From: Loxodes magnus
Lineage: Eukaryota > Ciliophora > Karyorelictea > Loxodida > Loxodidae
DNA: 64,000 bases
Assembly (NCBI GenBank): GCA_946699065.1
Contig: CAMPDV010000022.1
Span: 602,501 to 666,500 of the forward strand
Direction of reading: 5' to 3'
The position numbers and the translations under genes are program-made. The notes under the pieces are model-generated. The model had not been told where the DNA came from. It searched no databases and worked only from the letters and a program-made list of their open reading frames with translations. Shown in pieces: positions 12,804-26,080 of the stretch (positions are counted from its first letter, which is position 1; each line of letters opens with the position of its first letter).

Positions 12804-14210
12804 TCATATTCCTTTTATTCTCAGAAATTTAAAATTTTGCTTCAACTCTTTCATTTGATTCTCTATTTCTTGAGGAAAAGTAACACCTTGAAAACTGCAC
12901 CATGATATATCTAATAGTTTTAGCTTTTTTCAGAAGTCATAGAAATTATTTCTTTCGTCTTTTACTCGTAATTTGCTCTTTAAAAAATTAAGTTAAACTA
13001 ACTTTAATTCTTTTAAATTACTTTTTTGAAACAAATATTCAATGCTTTCTGCACATACTTTTCCTGCTTCAATGAATGAAAGAAACTTTAAATTGGAATA
13101 TTTTTTGATAATCAATTATATTACCTAAAAATCTATCTAGTTACATTATTAGAAGCTTAATTTACTTATGGGAGAGTTGTTCTATTCAAAAAAATCCAAG
13201 AAAGTTTATTTATCAAATTGAATGTCATTTAATTTTAGGCTTCTTAGCATTTTACTATTTTATCCTAAATTCAGAAATCACTTCTAATGTCTTGACTTTC
13301 CCTGCTCAATTTTAATGTTATTAAGATTTGAACACATTTGGAAGATTCTAATTAGTTACTGAGAACTTAAGTTAGTAATTTAGAGATTTAGCTTACGAAG
13401 GTTTTCTCCTTTTATAGTTACATAATTTTCTAAAAATTTTCAGTTCTATAGTCAACTTTCGGCAAATGAGATGGTTTGCAAAGAAATTTCAGTACAGAAA
13501 TCTAAGGCTTATCCAGTTATTCCTTTAGTATTTTTGTTTAAATAAAATCACTTTAGTCTTTTTAGCTTTTTTACACTTGTAAGATTCTTTTCATCAACAC
13601 TACATTTTACTAGTTTTAAGTACTCTAAATTTGGACATGCTTATATAATCTCATTAATGTACTCACTTCAACAGGTTCCTTCTAGAGACAATTAGAGGAT
13701 AAATTATCCGTAAGTGTTGGAAAGCTAATTTTCTAATTACTTAATCTAGTTCTAGCTTCGTAATATTGAAATGAGGTATTCAAAGGTTTGCTTTAATTAA
13801 GTATTGAAGTTTACAATTCCTATACTATCTTCCTTTATTCTCTCAATTTCATTAAAGGCAAATATTAAATTTTTAGGATTATGCTTCTTAATTTTATTAA
13901 AGTTCTTCTTTATTTTTTCCAGAAGCTAAATTCCTGAATATTTTCCTGGTAACTTCAAATGATACATTCAAAAAACGTCTATCTTTAGAGTATCTAATTT
14001 TAGGTACAACCATTTTTTCTGAACTATTTCGCAAGCCTATATTTCCCACTAATCCAAATAAGAAAAAATGAATTACAGAATATAATTAGGAAGTGAGTTA
14101 ATATGAATGTTTGATAGCTTTTATCGCTTTTCTATTTCCAATTCTTGAATAATTCTTTATTCTTATTTTTCTTTCAATAAAGCCTGCTTGATTCTCCTAA
14201 ATCTCTCCAT
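12804..14210 (-). CDS. F-box / leucine-rich repeat protein
   Basis: A single unbroken frame of 469 codons from ATG 14210 to TGA 12804-12806. After a basic coiled start, residues about 38-75 form an F-box (INSLPNYILQFIFSYLDQWE followed by a Trp-containing helix). The rest is irregular leucine-rich repeats (ACPNLEYLKLVKCSVDEKN, LQTISFAES, CSNLNNIKIEQ, LRSLKLNDIQF, YSNLKFLSFIEA, LKELKLVQL, LKLLDISWCSF). Proteins of this kind are substrate receptors of SCF (Skp1-Cullin-F-box) ubiquitin ligases, with the repeats binding the target. Six in-frame TGAs fall where Trp fits, for example before the FYLN and KKLK segments, and TGG is also used. No intron is needed. The clean frame is among the best evidence for the code used here. 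Confidence 0.88.
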
Positions 14211-17200
14211 TTATTTTATTTTCTTTTAAACCTCAATCAACTTAAAAAATTTAACATTTTTAAATTTAAATTATTTGAATTACGACTAAAGGCTTTTTAA
14301 ATTTAAAAAATGCTTGCTAAAATTATTTGATTTTAATTCACTTGATTGATTTATAAATGAAAGCATCTAAATATATTAATAAACAATATAGATGTATAAG
14401 ATATATCTTAAAGCCTGTTATAGTCTTCTATTTGAGTATTGCTAAATCATTTAATTCACTAATATACCTTTATGACTTTAACACTTCATTTAGTTGCTTC
14501 TCTAAATTAGTCTTATAATTAACGAGATAATGAGAATCAATTGAGAAAATAAGCTCAAATGTGATTTCTATATATCATAAAAAAATATAAGGTTAATAGA
14601 ATGTTTCCTAATTAATTTACTACTATAATTACTATTCTCTTGTAGTATCATTATCATAGAAGACAACTTTTATTAAGCAAAAAAGGTATTTTCAGTTACA
14701 TTAAAGAAGTAGACAGAATAGATTTATTAATAGCTCTTTACTTAGAATGAATCGAAAATTTGGATAATTTAAGATAAAAGATAAAAGCCTTTTGAATTAA
14801 AGAAGAGAGAGTAATTTACCTTTAAATCCAATTTTCTTCAAACGCTACTTGATAGTAGATTAAAATTATTAGAACAATAAATTTTCATAAAAATCATTTA
14901 TGTAAAGGTTGAAAGATTTAAGAACTGAGAAAATTAGTGGTTACAGCATTAAAAAATAGGGAAAAAATAAGCAAACAGACAATTTTATACCCTATAATAA
15001 AACTTTAATATAACAATTATTAAAGCTAAATAGGTATAATTATTTAATCTTTTTAGTTCTACTAAAAATAAAGTTAGCTATTAAAGCAAATTAATAATCT
15101 TTTCTCTATATCAATTAAATGAGTTTAATCTTAACTGAAAAATTAAGAATTTAATAAATATAGTTATTTTTATATTAGTTATCCCAGTCTGCTGCTTTAT
15201 ACTACTGCTATAACTTTAATAAGTAACTCTATTTTCTATTATTTTAGGGATTAAAGGAAAAATATATTTATTTATAATTGAGTTCTTTAATGGTTATCTA
15301 CATTCGCTTTACTTACATTTTATATAATTTTTTTATATGAAAGTTAAATTATCTCATTCATACGTAGATTAAGATAATCTGATATATTAGCCTAGAATTT
15401 AACTATCCAATCTTTATAGTTTCTATCTTAGAAGAAATGTAAAATTATTAATTTACCTTTGATGAGAGCTACTTTTATTATTTTCTATTTAATAACTTTA
15501 AATAGCTTTTAGTATGCTTACAATCTAAAATACTAAACTACTTTTACTATCTAAAATTATCTATTATTTAGTTATTTTTACCTTTATTTATTCTTTTGGA
15601 TATTAATAAAGCAAGATATATAATTACCAAAAACAAGTTTTTATACACTATCTAATTAGCTTAGCTAAAGTAAATAATTTGGTTTAGAGATATATAAGAA
15701 AAGCTTAGTCTAAATAAATCTACATTAGATAATAAAAGATTCTGCTTTATATTATTTGTTTTACTATTTAATGTTCCTACTTTTACAATCAATCTGATAA
15801 CTCCCTAGTTATTAAATATTTGCTTCAGTCATTTATTTCCAAACCTATTATTAAAATAGTAGTTGACTATATGAAGGAAGGTTTAAATAATAATTAAATC
15901 TGATTATAAAGGATTTTAATTAAGTTATTATATAAGCACAGCTAATTGTAATTTGAAGAATAGAGTTTTTCAAATTAATAAGGCCTAGAATATAAATTTA
16001 ATAAAATGTAAATATAACTAATAATTAGGAATTTTTATTATAAGCATATTTAAAATTTATAAAGCAAAATAGAAAATTAGTGATAGATCTATATTTCGTT
16101 TATTTAAAGAATAGTAAAGCCTTTCATTAAAATTAATTAAGAGTCCTAGTGAGTAACCATTTAATTGTATGATAGCGATTGCTTATCTTTTATTACCTCT
16201 TAAATATTTCCTACACTTTAAAAAGCAATAAATTAAAAATCTAAGGATAAGAGATGCTATATAAGTTAGATTTATTAAAATTTAAAAAGGTATAGATTTA
16301 GAAAAAAAAAGTATAAAATATCCTGGAAATGAAAGGAATTATTATACTACTAGTTCTTTAATTAAAGATTATATATTACATTAGAGGAAAAATATTTTAG
16401 AATCATTTGAAATACATATTTGTATACTTAAATAGACAATATTCGCATAAAGTCTAACTAAATATTAGCTTTAATTAGCCTTGAAAATAAAGGAAATATT
16501 TTATAGATATTATTTAATATTTCATATTGAGATATCAGGACTTTATGATAAATGTTTTATTAAAGTTTAAAATTTATAAAGAAATAGACTCATTGTAATT
16601 AAGGGGTTTTTTAAATGCTCAAATGTTTCTGGTAAAATATCTAAAAAACATTTCAAAGTTCTAACTTTATAGTAACTTTTTGCAACAAATTCATTAATCG
16701 ATCATATAAGGCGCCCGAAATTTAGTTTTACAAGCTTCAAAATTTATTTTTTTCTTTGATAATTAAATAATTTAAAGTGGAAGGTGCTTATATAAAATAA
16801 TAGTGAAATATTATCAAAAGATTAATAATTTGATAAAGGCTTCAGGGAAATATAGTAAAACTAAAAAATTAAATTCCTTATTGAAGATAAACTTTCTTTA
16901 GCTATTCTTCAAATTTTATAAAAGCTAAATTAAAGTTTCTTTAAACATCATTGCCAATAATAATATAAATACCTCAGTTCTCTCCTAATAAAAATAAAAA
17001 TAAATTAAGAAAACTTAAAAAATGATATAATAATAGTGAAGTTTTTGAATTAAATAAGCAAATAGTTTTGAACAAGAAGTAACAAAAATATAGTAATTTA
17101 GTTCTCTCTAAAGATTTTAAATTATATAAATTTATTTTTAGCTTATTTTTTTAATATAATTAGAATGCAAAAGGAAATATCATTAAATCAAAGAACTCTA

Positions 17201-17501
17201 TTATAGATATTTATCATTAATAATTAATAATTAATAAAATTAGAAAATTGAGATTGTTGCTAATTTAAAAGGTTGATTAAGAATTAAATATATTAAGATA
17301 AAAACTAATTAAAATATGTGTGATTTAAATTAAAGTTAAGTTAAAAAGGAAATTTATTTAAAAATTGAATCTTATGGCTTATCATTTAAATTCTATTTAT
17401 TTAGCATATAAAAGTCTAATTTATAAAAATTAAATTTTAGATGTTAAAATTTATTTAAAAAATGAAGGTTAGTTTTTGAGTTGTTTTTTTTAATTAAAAA
17501 G
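14211..17501. other. 3.3 kb gene-poor AT-rich stretch
   Basis: Upstream of the F-box gene on its own strand, so its promoter should lie at the left edge. The rest is AT-rich with no motif, RNA gene or clear repeat that I can support. Confidence 0.45.
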
Positions 17502-17582
17502 CGACACCAGCAGGATTTGAACCTGCGCGGGAGAACCCAACAGATTTCAAGTCTGTCGCCTTAACCACTCGGCCATAGTGTC
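17502..17582 (-). tRNA. tRNA-Ser (UGA anticodon)
   Basis: 81 bases on the minus strand. The acceptor arm GACACTA pairs with TGGTGTC, followed by G73 as usual for serine. The anticodon arm CAGACTTGAAATCTG carries TGA, reading UCA. There is a long variable arm (GGGTTCTCCC region) and the T arm contains GGTTCAAATCC. A run of five T follows on the minus strand. Note that this is the anticodon, not a UGA-decoding tRNA. Confidence 0.96.
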
Positions 17583-19383
17583 TTACTGTTCTATATAATA
17601 TCCTTAATTTATAATAACTTTATCGAAAATTATTTATTTATTCTAATATATCTATCTGCTTCATTATATCTCTCCATTTCTTTTAACAAGCTTCAATTTA
17701 TTTAGAGAAATTATCAACTGAAGAGCTCTTTGGTTTAAATTTAAATAAGTTCCTCTATTTAATTGTAAAATGTTTATCTATATGTTTTAAAGGATTATAC
17801 TTAATTTCTAATAGATAAGATAAAGCCATGAATGATGCTGTCTATATAGATCAAAGATAAATATGAGTTAACCTGCAGTTAGATGATTAAAGTCATTTAA
17901 AATTACTTACTTAATCTACTTTATTTATTCAATTTCTTTAATTTTGACTTGCTCCAAATTTTTTTTTTCAGTTTTAAATTTAATGTTTGAGGCTATTTAC
18001 ATTATCCTTAAACTTTTCAACTTTATTTTAACCTAAAATAACTCTATTTAAAGTTAATTTAAACATAATCTTTCTTTTTAACGTATTTAATTTTTTAATA
18101 TTTTAGAAAAATAAAAATTTATATTATTCCGCCAAAGCTTATACTTTATAGGTAAGTTAAATAATTTAAATAAATAACTTAAATATCCTTATAATTCTAC
18201 TAATTAACTATTAAGTGAGAATTAATAATTTAGAGTTCTGCCTAATATTAAAAATACATAAATAGAGTAATTATTCCCAAGCTAGTTACTTCTAACTTAA
18301 TCTAATAGTTATCACTATAAGCTTTATTATTATTTCTCCTAATCTTTCTAAATTTCTTTTTTAACTAAGCTATTATGTTCTACTCATTCTCTTAAAGTTA
18401 TTCTAAACTAGAGTTATTTATTAAATAAAATTAATTAAGCTCTATTTCAGATATTGCATAACGAATAAATTTTCCTTATAAATTAGCAATTATATAAATG
18501 TAGCTAAGGAATTAAATTAATAATAATGCTCATACTAAATTTATATCTTTCCATGCAGAAGTAATTTAAGTAACTTGTTCTTCCTTATATCTATTTTATT
18601 TTATAAGAGACAGACTAAATTTCTTTATCTTTCATAATTTTTCTATAAAATAAGTTATCTAAATTAAAAAGAAGTTTATTAAGAATTTAATTCTTAATAT
18701 ATTGATATGATAGCAAGATATGGCTTTACTACCCAACAACCTTAGCTATATAAGATGAGTATTTACAGCTAAAATACTTTTATTGATGAGTGTTAAAGAA
18801 TCCTAGGTGGAATTATAAATAGTCTTGAAATAAATAAATAGCTGCTTTATTTAAAGTTCTTTAATCTAATCTTGTGCTTAATTATAAACGCATTTCTATT
18901 AAAGTCAGCACAGTCTTTTTATTTATCTAATTATAGAAAATCTAGGAAATATATTTATAAAGCATCTAGTTGCTTATAATTAACAATTGTTTACTAAAGT
19001 ATATTTATATAGGCATAATGGAACAGGAAAACTTAGAAAGTACTAAAATTTATAAAATTTACTTAAGGAAATTTAATTTAAGCAATAAAGAATAGACTTT
19101 ATCATTCTAAAACTTATAGCTTAACTTGAGTGAATTTTTTAAAAGCATATAGTTAATATAATGAAGATTATAGATTTTCAATCCTTTAATCTTAAATAAC
19201 CTTATAAAAGAATCTAATCTTAACTTAATTAAGATCCTTTTAAATTTATCTTCAGATATATAAATTAAAGATGAATGAGCTATGCTTAAGGCTCTTTAAA
19301 TTTAAAATTATAGTATAATTAGTATTTAAGAAATTATTATCCTGTGGCTTTATTATAAAAGCATTCGTTTTATTTAATACATA
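17583..19383. other. 1.8 kb gene-poor AT-rich stretch
   Basis: AT-rich, no recognised gene, repeat or RNA structure. Confidence 0.45.
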
Positions 19384-19453
19384 GCATCAGAGGACTGGAG
19401 ATAGAATATTTTGTTGTTATAAAAATGACCCAAATACAAATTCTATAGATACA
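19384..19453 (+). pseudogene. decayed tRNA-Gly copy
   Basis: The sequence gcatcagaggactggagata and what follows lines up base for base with the intact tRNA-Gly at 9376 through the D arm and anticodon region (ttttgttgttat against cttcgttgccat) to the final gatacat against gatgcat. The anticodon is GTT in place of GCC and the T arm has lost its pairing, so it cannot work as a tRNA. Confidence 0.75.
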
Positions 19454-20204
19454 TTTTATTTTTCTAAATTTAAAATAAAATACAGAATTAAAAGAAAAGG
19501 TATAATAATAGTTTTAATTAATATTATATAGAACATTCTCAACAATAAAATCTATTCTTCAATTAAGACTTTTAAGTAGCTAGTAAAAGAGCTTTATATA
19601 AGATTATAAGTCTCTTAATAGCTAATTAAATACGTTCTAATAGAAGCTTATGTAGTATTATTAAGTAACTTCAATTTATTAGATGCTAATAAATAAGTTT
19701 ATAAAACTTTATTACGCTCTAAATAGTTTTATTACTTCTCCATTATAACTTTTATTAGTGGATTTTTTAAACTGCTTTTAATAATAAATCTCAACTTTTC
19801 AAATAAGTAAAGCAATCCATATAAAAAGAACTAATAGAGTGTCTCCTCTTAATAAAAGAAGAAACTTTAAATCTCTATAACTAACTAGATCTATTGAATG
19901 GCTATCTAAAGCTAAACTAGTTGAATTTTTGTAATTATAAAGCCTTAGTAATATTTAGTTTAAGCTATCTACAAACAAAATAATAAAAGGACTTAGTTAA
20001 ATATTATTAAAAATAACTTTTGCAGAACTATCTTAAATAATAAAATAATAAGCCTTCTGAATAGATAGATAAAAGCTTTGCAGGAATAGAGAATTTTAGT
20101 GGTTTTCATAACAACTAGGATTTGAATTAACAAATTTGAGTAAAAGGAAATGAAAATAAATAAGTTAGCAAATATAAGAGTCAGATTTAAATAAAACTTT
20201 AAAT
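19454..20204. other. intergenic, upstream of the RNase gene
   Basis: AT-rich stretch; presumably carries the RNase promoter near its right end. No other feature seen. Confidence 0.4.
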
Positions 20205-20669
20205 ATGAAGTAGTTGTTAGTATTTTTAGTCTTCCTTGGATGTTGCTACGCAGGATTCTCTACCAATTACTACAGGTTAGCTGTTAATAAGAACCCAAAT
20301 CATTTATTGGGATATTCTATTCATGGATTGTGGCCTAATTATGCTAATGGGTCATGGCCTTAGTACTGCAAAAATCCTGAGAAGTTTAATGAAAATTTGA
20401 TTGATGATCTCATGACTGCTATGCTTGAAGACTGGCCTTCTCTTATATAAGTATAGAGGTCCAACAACTAGATTGTCAGCAACAATCATGATTTCTGGAC
20501 ACATGAATGGGACAGACACGGAACATGTAATTGGCATAGCCTGAATGTGCATGATTTCTTTTAAAAGACATTAGATCTGTTTCATCAAGCTGAAGATTAA
20601 GGGTTAATATCAAAATGCAGCTCACATGAATGCTACTACGATTTAGACCTAGACTGGATATTTAAGTGA
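20205..20669 (+). CDS. secreted RNase T2-family ribonuclease, compact form
   Basis: RNase T2 enzymes cut single-stranded RNA through a 2',3'-cyclic phosphate in lysosomes or outside the cell. The ATG at 20205 opens a signal peptide (KQLLVFLVFLGCCYAG). Both catalytic segments are present: CAS I SIHGLWPNY (His40) and CAS II FWTHEWDRHGTC (His100, Glu101, His105). The end (CYYDLDLDWIFK) matches the family's C-terminal strand. At 154 residues it is short against the usual 200 or more: the strand before CAS I and the helical part after CAS II are reduced. The TGA at 20667 is taken as stop; reading it as Trp adds seven codons to TGA 20688. All other Trp codons here are TGG. It lies in a stretch with two acid phosphatases. 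Confidence 0.9.
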
Positions 20670-20690
20670 GGAGCTTTAAAGGCTAAATGA

Positions 20691-21028
20691 TATTCATATA
20701 ACTTTATTAAATAAATTATAGAAACATTGCTAATTAATTCTTTTATTCCTCCTATACTTCCTTATTTTATGTTTAATTGATTTGCTTTATTTAATAAATT
20801 TTACGCACTCTTAAATTATTTAAAGAGTCCAAGTCTTCTTAGGTAAATTTAAAATTCTAATCTTAGGTATTTAAGGCAAATATTCTTATTAAACCTTCTT
20901 GCTAATTTGCACCAGATCATTAGCCTAATTTCTTAAGAATTATTCTAATATATTTTATTAAGCAAACATTAATTAAAAAAGAGAAATCGAGTGTTATATT
21001 TCCTTTATTTAAGTTAAATAAGATATTT
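20691..21028. other. intergenic
   Basis: AT-rich spacer between the RNase gene and the next candidate gene. Nothing recognised. Confidence 0.4.
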
Positions 21029-21842
21029 ATGAATGATCAAGCTTATTTAGATATCTATTTCAAATAATATTAGCTTTGTTCTTATAAAAGAGTACTTTAT
21101 CTTGCATTAAATGATCATATATTTCATTAAAAATTGATATATCATAAATATTTTCCTATCTATATTATTTTATATCTAGAAACTCCTTAAGTTTAAGATA
21201 TTATGAAAAAATGCTAAAGTTTAAATTAAATAATGATGTAGAAAATAGTTTTAGAACAAATTTTGATTTAATTAGTGTCAATAATGAAGGTATAAAGTAA
21301 TAGAAGGATAAATATTATGAGAATTAAATATCCTAAATTTCTTAATTATACTCATATTTAAATGTTTATTGCCAGTTTTGTTAAAACATAATAAAAAAGA
21401 TTAAATTAAAGATTAAATTAAAAAAATTGAATATAATTTAGTTAATTAGCCTGAATTTTAGAAAAACCTTTTATATTGCTATGCTAGTTTAATTAATTAC
21501 TATGATACATTTAATAAAAAGTGATGTGATTGTTTGAAAGAATAAGAAAATTTAATTTTTTAAATTTATTTAAAAAATTTCATGGATGCAAAATTATAAA
21601 GAGAAGAATGGTAAGTATTACTAAAATAACCTCAAATAAGCTGACAATATTAGAGAAGTCTAGTGCTAAGATAAAAAGTATTTTTGAGGTAATTTATATC
21701 TGATTATCTCTTTAGATATTAAAAGAAAATTCAGAATTTTATAGCCTGTGATGCTTTCTGGTTTAGGCTTTCAATTTGTTATTGTTCACTTAAATTATAA
21801 AAATAAAAATTAGCAAATAATAAAAAAAGGATTTCGACTGAT
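21029..21842 (+). CDS. hypothetical protein, frame-broken
   Basis: Not recognised. The ATG at 21029 starts MNDQAYLDIYFKQYQ and stays open; near the A6 run at 21205-21210 the reading passes, with one base lost, into a second frame (FRTNFDLISVNNEGIKQQKD, then YKEKNGKYYQNNLKQADNIR). Near the A7 run around 21823 a further single-base step would lead into two adjacent TGA codons at about 21839, a stop pattern seen in other genes here. It converges with the CCCH gene on the other strand. Because all frames are open in this code, the evidence is composition and tandem stops only. It could be non-coding. Confidence 0.35.
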
Positions 21843-21921
21843 GATTTTACTATAAACATTGAAGATTTAGAGAAAAATTAGCATAAAAGGAAAATCAATT
21901 TAAAAGTGTTTCTATTTGAGG

Positions 21922-22440
21922 TCACTATTAATTCACAGACACTTTATTGATGCAAGCAATTTAATTTTCTCCGAGTTTTTGAAGTTAAATAAATATATCA
22001 AGTCTTGGCCTAGATTTTTAAAAATTCTAAGGAGTACGAAAGAAATTTTGATATAAACACAAAGACTAGATTTCACAAGACATACGCGTTGGTATAGAAT
22101 TTCTTGGTGTCGTATAAGGAGTATTTGCTGCTGTTGAGATAATGGAATCATTTCTAGCAATATTCTATTATAAATTTGCTATTATAGGTGTCTGAGAATC
22201 ATAATGAGCAAATTAACATCTCTATCCATAAGGACATCATCCTTTCTGATGAAAATGCTTACACTTCTTTGTTTTATAATTCTTAGAAACTTTTTTCTCT
22301 TTCACTTCCTGAAAACCATGTGCGAATGTGCAATTATCACTGAAATTACACTTCCCAAGTTCCCAGTTCTTACAAATTTCAGTCTTATACTTATCAAACA
22401 ATTAGAATTCTCTTGATTTCTTTTATTGAGCTTCCTCCAT
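21922..22440 (-). CDS. tandem CCCH zinc finger protein, tristetraprolin/TIS11-like
   Basis: A clean 173-codon frame from ATG 22440 to TGA 21922-21924. Two CCCH fingers lie at residues 23-41 (CKNWELGKCNFSDNCTFAH, C-x7-C-x5-C-x3-H) and about 60-79 (CKHFHQKGWCPYGQRCQFAH, C-x8-C-x5-C-x3-H). Each has the family's lead-in: YKTEI before the first and NYKTKK before the second. In the family these fingers bind AU-rich elements in mRNA tails and recruit decay enzymes. The Trp in GWCPYG is a TGA codon (22237-22239), where animals have Phe. The tail is Ser/Thr/Pro/Asn-rich (NTPYTTPRNS), as is usual for the regulatory part. The first finger's x7 spacing is one short of the usual x8. Confidence 0.9.
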
Positions 22441-24787
22441 AATTCCTGCTCTATTAATATAAAGTAAGTTACGGATTTATATCTATTTATAATGTAATTT
22501 TTTAAAAAGGAATAATAAATTTATTTATTTCATTAACTTATCCAAATTATATTAAAGGAAGACTCTTATTCTTATATCAAAATCTATTGCTATTTACTTT
22601 ATTTCGAAACTTATGTGCAAGATTTAAACTTCTTAAGTATCTACTTGAGTTTACTAAGATTCTTTTTATAATTATGCCTTTCCTTTGCAATGGTTTTATC
22701 TTTATAGCAAAATAATTAAAGGAAAATTAGTTTTAACTAGCTTTTTAGTTAGAAAATTTATGTTTGTAATACTAATTTTTAAGGTTTATGCTTAAAATTT
22801 AACAAGACTTATAGGGATATGTTGATACTTTATTCACTTAGCACTATACATAAGCTTAAATTTAATTAAAATAACAAGCCTAATAATAACTTTAGCATAT
22901 TTAAAAACCTAGAAAGATTTACTAAATTATTTGTATGTTAAAACTAATTTTTTATTTTCCTAATGCTTTTAACTCCTTATAACCCTAATTACACACAGAT
23001 GCTAGTGTTGTTAGTTATAAGTAAACTATGTACTTATTTAATTTGAAGTTCTAGTATAAATTATAAATAAATAGTTAAATGATTACTCATTTAGTTTATT
23101 ACTTTTAAGTATAACTCTCTTATTTATTTAATATTATTTTCTTTTGCTCTGAGATCAATCTTTGTAGTGGCATCCTTTCTATTAATATTATAACAGAATG
23201 AGTATTTAAGTGGGAGATAAAGATTGATATTGTTTAACTGATAATAGAAGAAATAAATATTATAATTTTAATAAAGCTTATATGAATATCTATTAAATAT
23301 AATTAATTTAATTTATTAGTCAGAAATCATGTGATTATCTTATATCAATACATAAATATCTCAAAAGAGAATAACTTTTATCTAGTTAGTTTTTAAACAT
23401 TAGCTATTTAAAATTAATTTTTATGCTTATTTTCAATTGTTGAAGCATTAAAAATTTCTTTACGAAAGAGAAATTTAGTTATTCAAAAGTTGAGAAATTA
23501 GAGTTAATAAAAGACTCTTTAGCAAATAAATTTGATTGCAATTTTTCAATAGATTTATTGGTGTCACCTAATAATAACTTAGATCATTTTTTAGATGCTT
23601 GCTTTAAAATGAAGAATATCATAATATTGTTCTCTCTAGCTTTAATTTGCTGCCTTAAATATCATATCAATTAGATTATTTATAATTAAGGATTTTCATT
23701 CAATAATAGCTAGGAATCCAATATTAACACTTATTTATGAAAATTATTTGGTATATTACATAAACGATATGCTTATTAAAAGTGTTAATCCTTTTATTCT
23801 CTTATAAACTTATGAAATGTAATAAAGTTAGAAAAATTACCTATTTAAACTTAGAACTTATATGAAGAAATTACAATACTAGAAATTTAAAAAATAGTAT
23901 GATTTTCTTATTTAAAATGAATAAAGATAAAAGGATTAAATCTACTAACTATTATGGTTTATCTAATAAATGTAGTTAATTCTATATAAGAATATTAAAG
24001 AAGCTAAAACTATTTTATCAGAACTTAGGAAAAATTTATAAGGATAAACAAATAAATAAGCGAGCATGATGAATAAAATATTAAATTAGAGTAAAAGAAT
24101 AAAGTGTAAGCTTATAAATAGTTGCTAATTTAAATAATTAAACCAAGATTTTTAATATCTTCATAAATTAAAACTAAATTATTAGACTGTCGCTACTAAA
24201 CTTATTAAAGGGTATATGGATTAGCAAATAGCTTTACTCTAATTATTATTTGAAGCTAAAATAGAGGAGATTTTGTATAAAGAGAATATCTCCTATATAT
24301 TCTTAAAATTATTAATTAAGCTTATAATATTAAATTCTGCAGTTAGAACGATTATACTATTTCTATCTTAAATGATAGAACAAAGAATTTAATTTTAAGC
24401 ATTAACCATATATATCCTAATAAATATAGTAAGGAACTATCGAAATATCCTTACTTTTGGTTTTATTAATAAATGTATAGTAATAATCTATATAAGCTAT
24501 ATATAATGAGTCTAATAAATAAATATTTTAATAGATGCTTAAAAAATTAAAATAACTTATTTTTATTATATTTATCTAGTTAATTTTTATTAATAAGCTT
24601 ATTAGATAAATTTTAAATCAAGTAAATTCAAAAGACTAGAATAAAAAGTTTATATTTGAATGTTTTTTCATATAATTAACGGATTTAGAAACGATGTATT
24701 TAGCTTTATCGTTATATAAGATTCACTTAAAGCTTTTATTTATAATAAGTAATTTTTAGTTGAAGAAATTAGATTTTAAAGTTAAAT
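22441..24787. other. gene-poor stretch with one small signal-peptide-like ORF
   Basis: AT-rich. At 23609-23740 (+) a 43-codon frame starts KNIIILFSLALICC, like a signal peptide, and ends in TGA; it may be the remnant of a secreted protein gene or chance. A long open frame at 23990-24500 also exists, but a second frame is open over the same bases, so neither is claimed. Confidence 0.35.
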
Positions 24788-26080
24788 ATGAAAGTGAAAA
24801 CTATTGCAATTGTTTTCTTTATTCTTTTTACTGTTAGATGTGATAAACTTCTTGGAGTTGTGGAATATTTCCGACATGGAACTAGAGGACCTATAGAATA
24901 AAATAAATATAACCCACATAACTGACTAGATTCATAAATTGGATAGCTTACAGCTTCAGGAGCTAGAATGCATTATTTGTTAGGTCATGAAATGAGAAAA
25001 AGATATGTAAAAACTGATTAATGGGATACTAACCCAAATCATATCCTCCCTACAAGTTATAATCATAATTATCTTGAAGTTAGGACTGATAACAGTGCTA
25101 GATGTATCTAAAGCGCTTAGGCTTAATTAACAGGTTTATACCCTCCTGGATTTGGTCCAAAGTTAGTTAATGTTTATTAACACTTAGCAAGTCCTCCCTT
25201 TAATGTGGCAGACAAGAAACAGATGTAAGAAGAACTAAAGGCACGTGCTTTACCATAATAAATAGATCCAATTCCTGTACACATTTATGAAAATTATACT
25301 TATACTTTAGACTCTATTGATGTTTGCAAAAAAGCGTTAGATATGGAGTATAAATATCTGGAAAGCAAAGAGTTCAATGAATGGGTACAAAAAAATTACA
25401 TAGACTCTGGCTTCTAAGAAAAACTGAGTAGAATATTTTTATCTAGTGGATCTTTAGATTTTCTTGAGGCTGCACACATCTATGAGTGGTCTGCTGTTAA
25501 TCGAGCAGAAGGATACGAACTTCCTACTGGATTTGACGATGAAATATTAAAAAAACTCAAAGAAATAGCTCAGTTTATGTTTTTCACTGCCATATTGCCA
25601 AATGATGAATCTGTAAAACTTTAATCAAGTGGCTTTTTATATGATACAATTATATTCTTTGAAAGTATAATAAATGGAACAACGTAGTTAAAAATGAGAC
25701 TTTGGAGCGGTCATGACACCGGAATAACTCCAATAATTAAAGCTTTGAAGCTTGAACCTTATGAAACTATACAACAACCACCTGCTTTTGCTTCAAATAT
25801 TTTCATAGAGCTGTATGAAAACGATTAAAAGTAGCATTACGTTCTTATAAAGTACCAAGACATTGAAAGAAAATCATCCTTATGTGGTGGCCAAACATGT
25901 ACATTTGAATAGTTTAGAGATTAAATTTACAAGTTTATTTCAAGAGATTTGATTAGAGAATGTAATTACTAAAGTTAATAACTCATCAGTTATGAAGATC
26001 ATTAATCTATTCTGTTAGGAGGAAGTTTTGGATTGTTTTCCATTATTATAGTCTTAATTTACCTTAAGAAAAAGGAATGA
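24788..26080 (+). CDS. histidine acid phosphatase, membrane-anchored, copy 1
   Basis: Secreted or lysosomal phosphomonoesterase of the histidine phosphatase superfamily, branch 2. 431 codons, unbroken. A signal peptide (residues 1-18) is followed by the phosphate-binding motif VEYFRHGTRGP with the nucleophilic His, then LTASGARMHYLLGHEMRKRY and VRTDNSARC. The proton-donor motif SGHDTG lies near residue 316. A C-terminal hydrophobic helix (about 408-425) and KKKE end the protein, a type I membrane layout. TGA at 24923 is read as Trp before the GQLTASG segment, where family members have Trp; TGA 26078 is the stop. A second copy lies 4.6 kb downstream in the same direction, sharing a nearly identical block (24952-25300). 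Confidence 0.93.

Noticed and set aside
23900..24500. Long open frame reading as a Lys/Asn/Leu-rich protein
   Set aside because: Two frames over the same bases look equally protein-like; without a domain, AT-rich DNA under this code gives such frames by chance.
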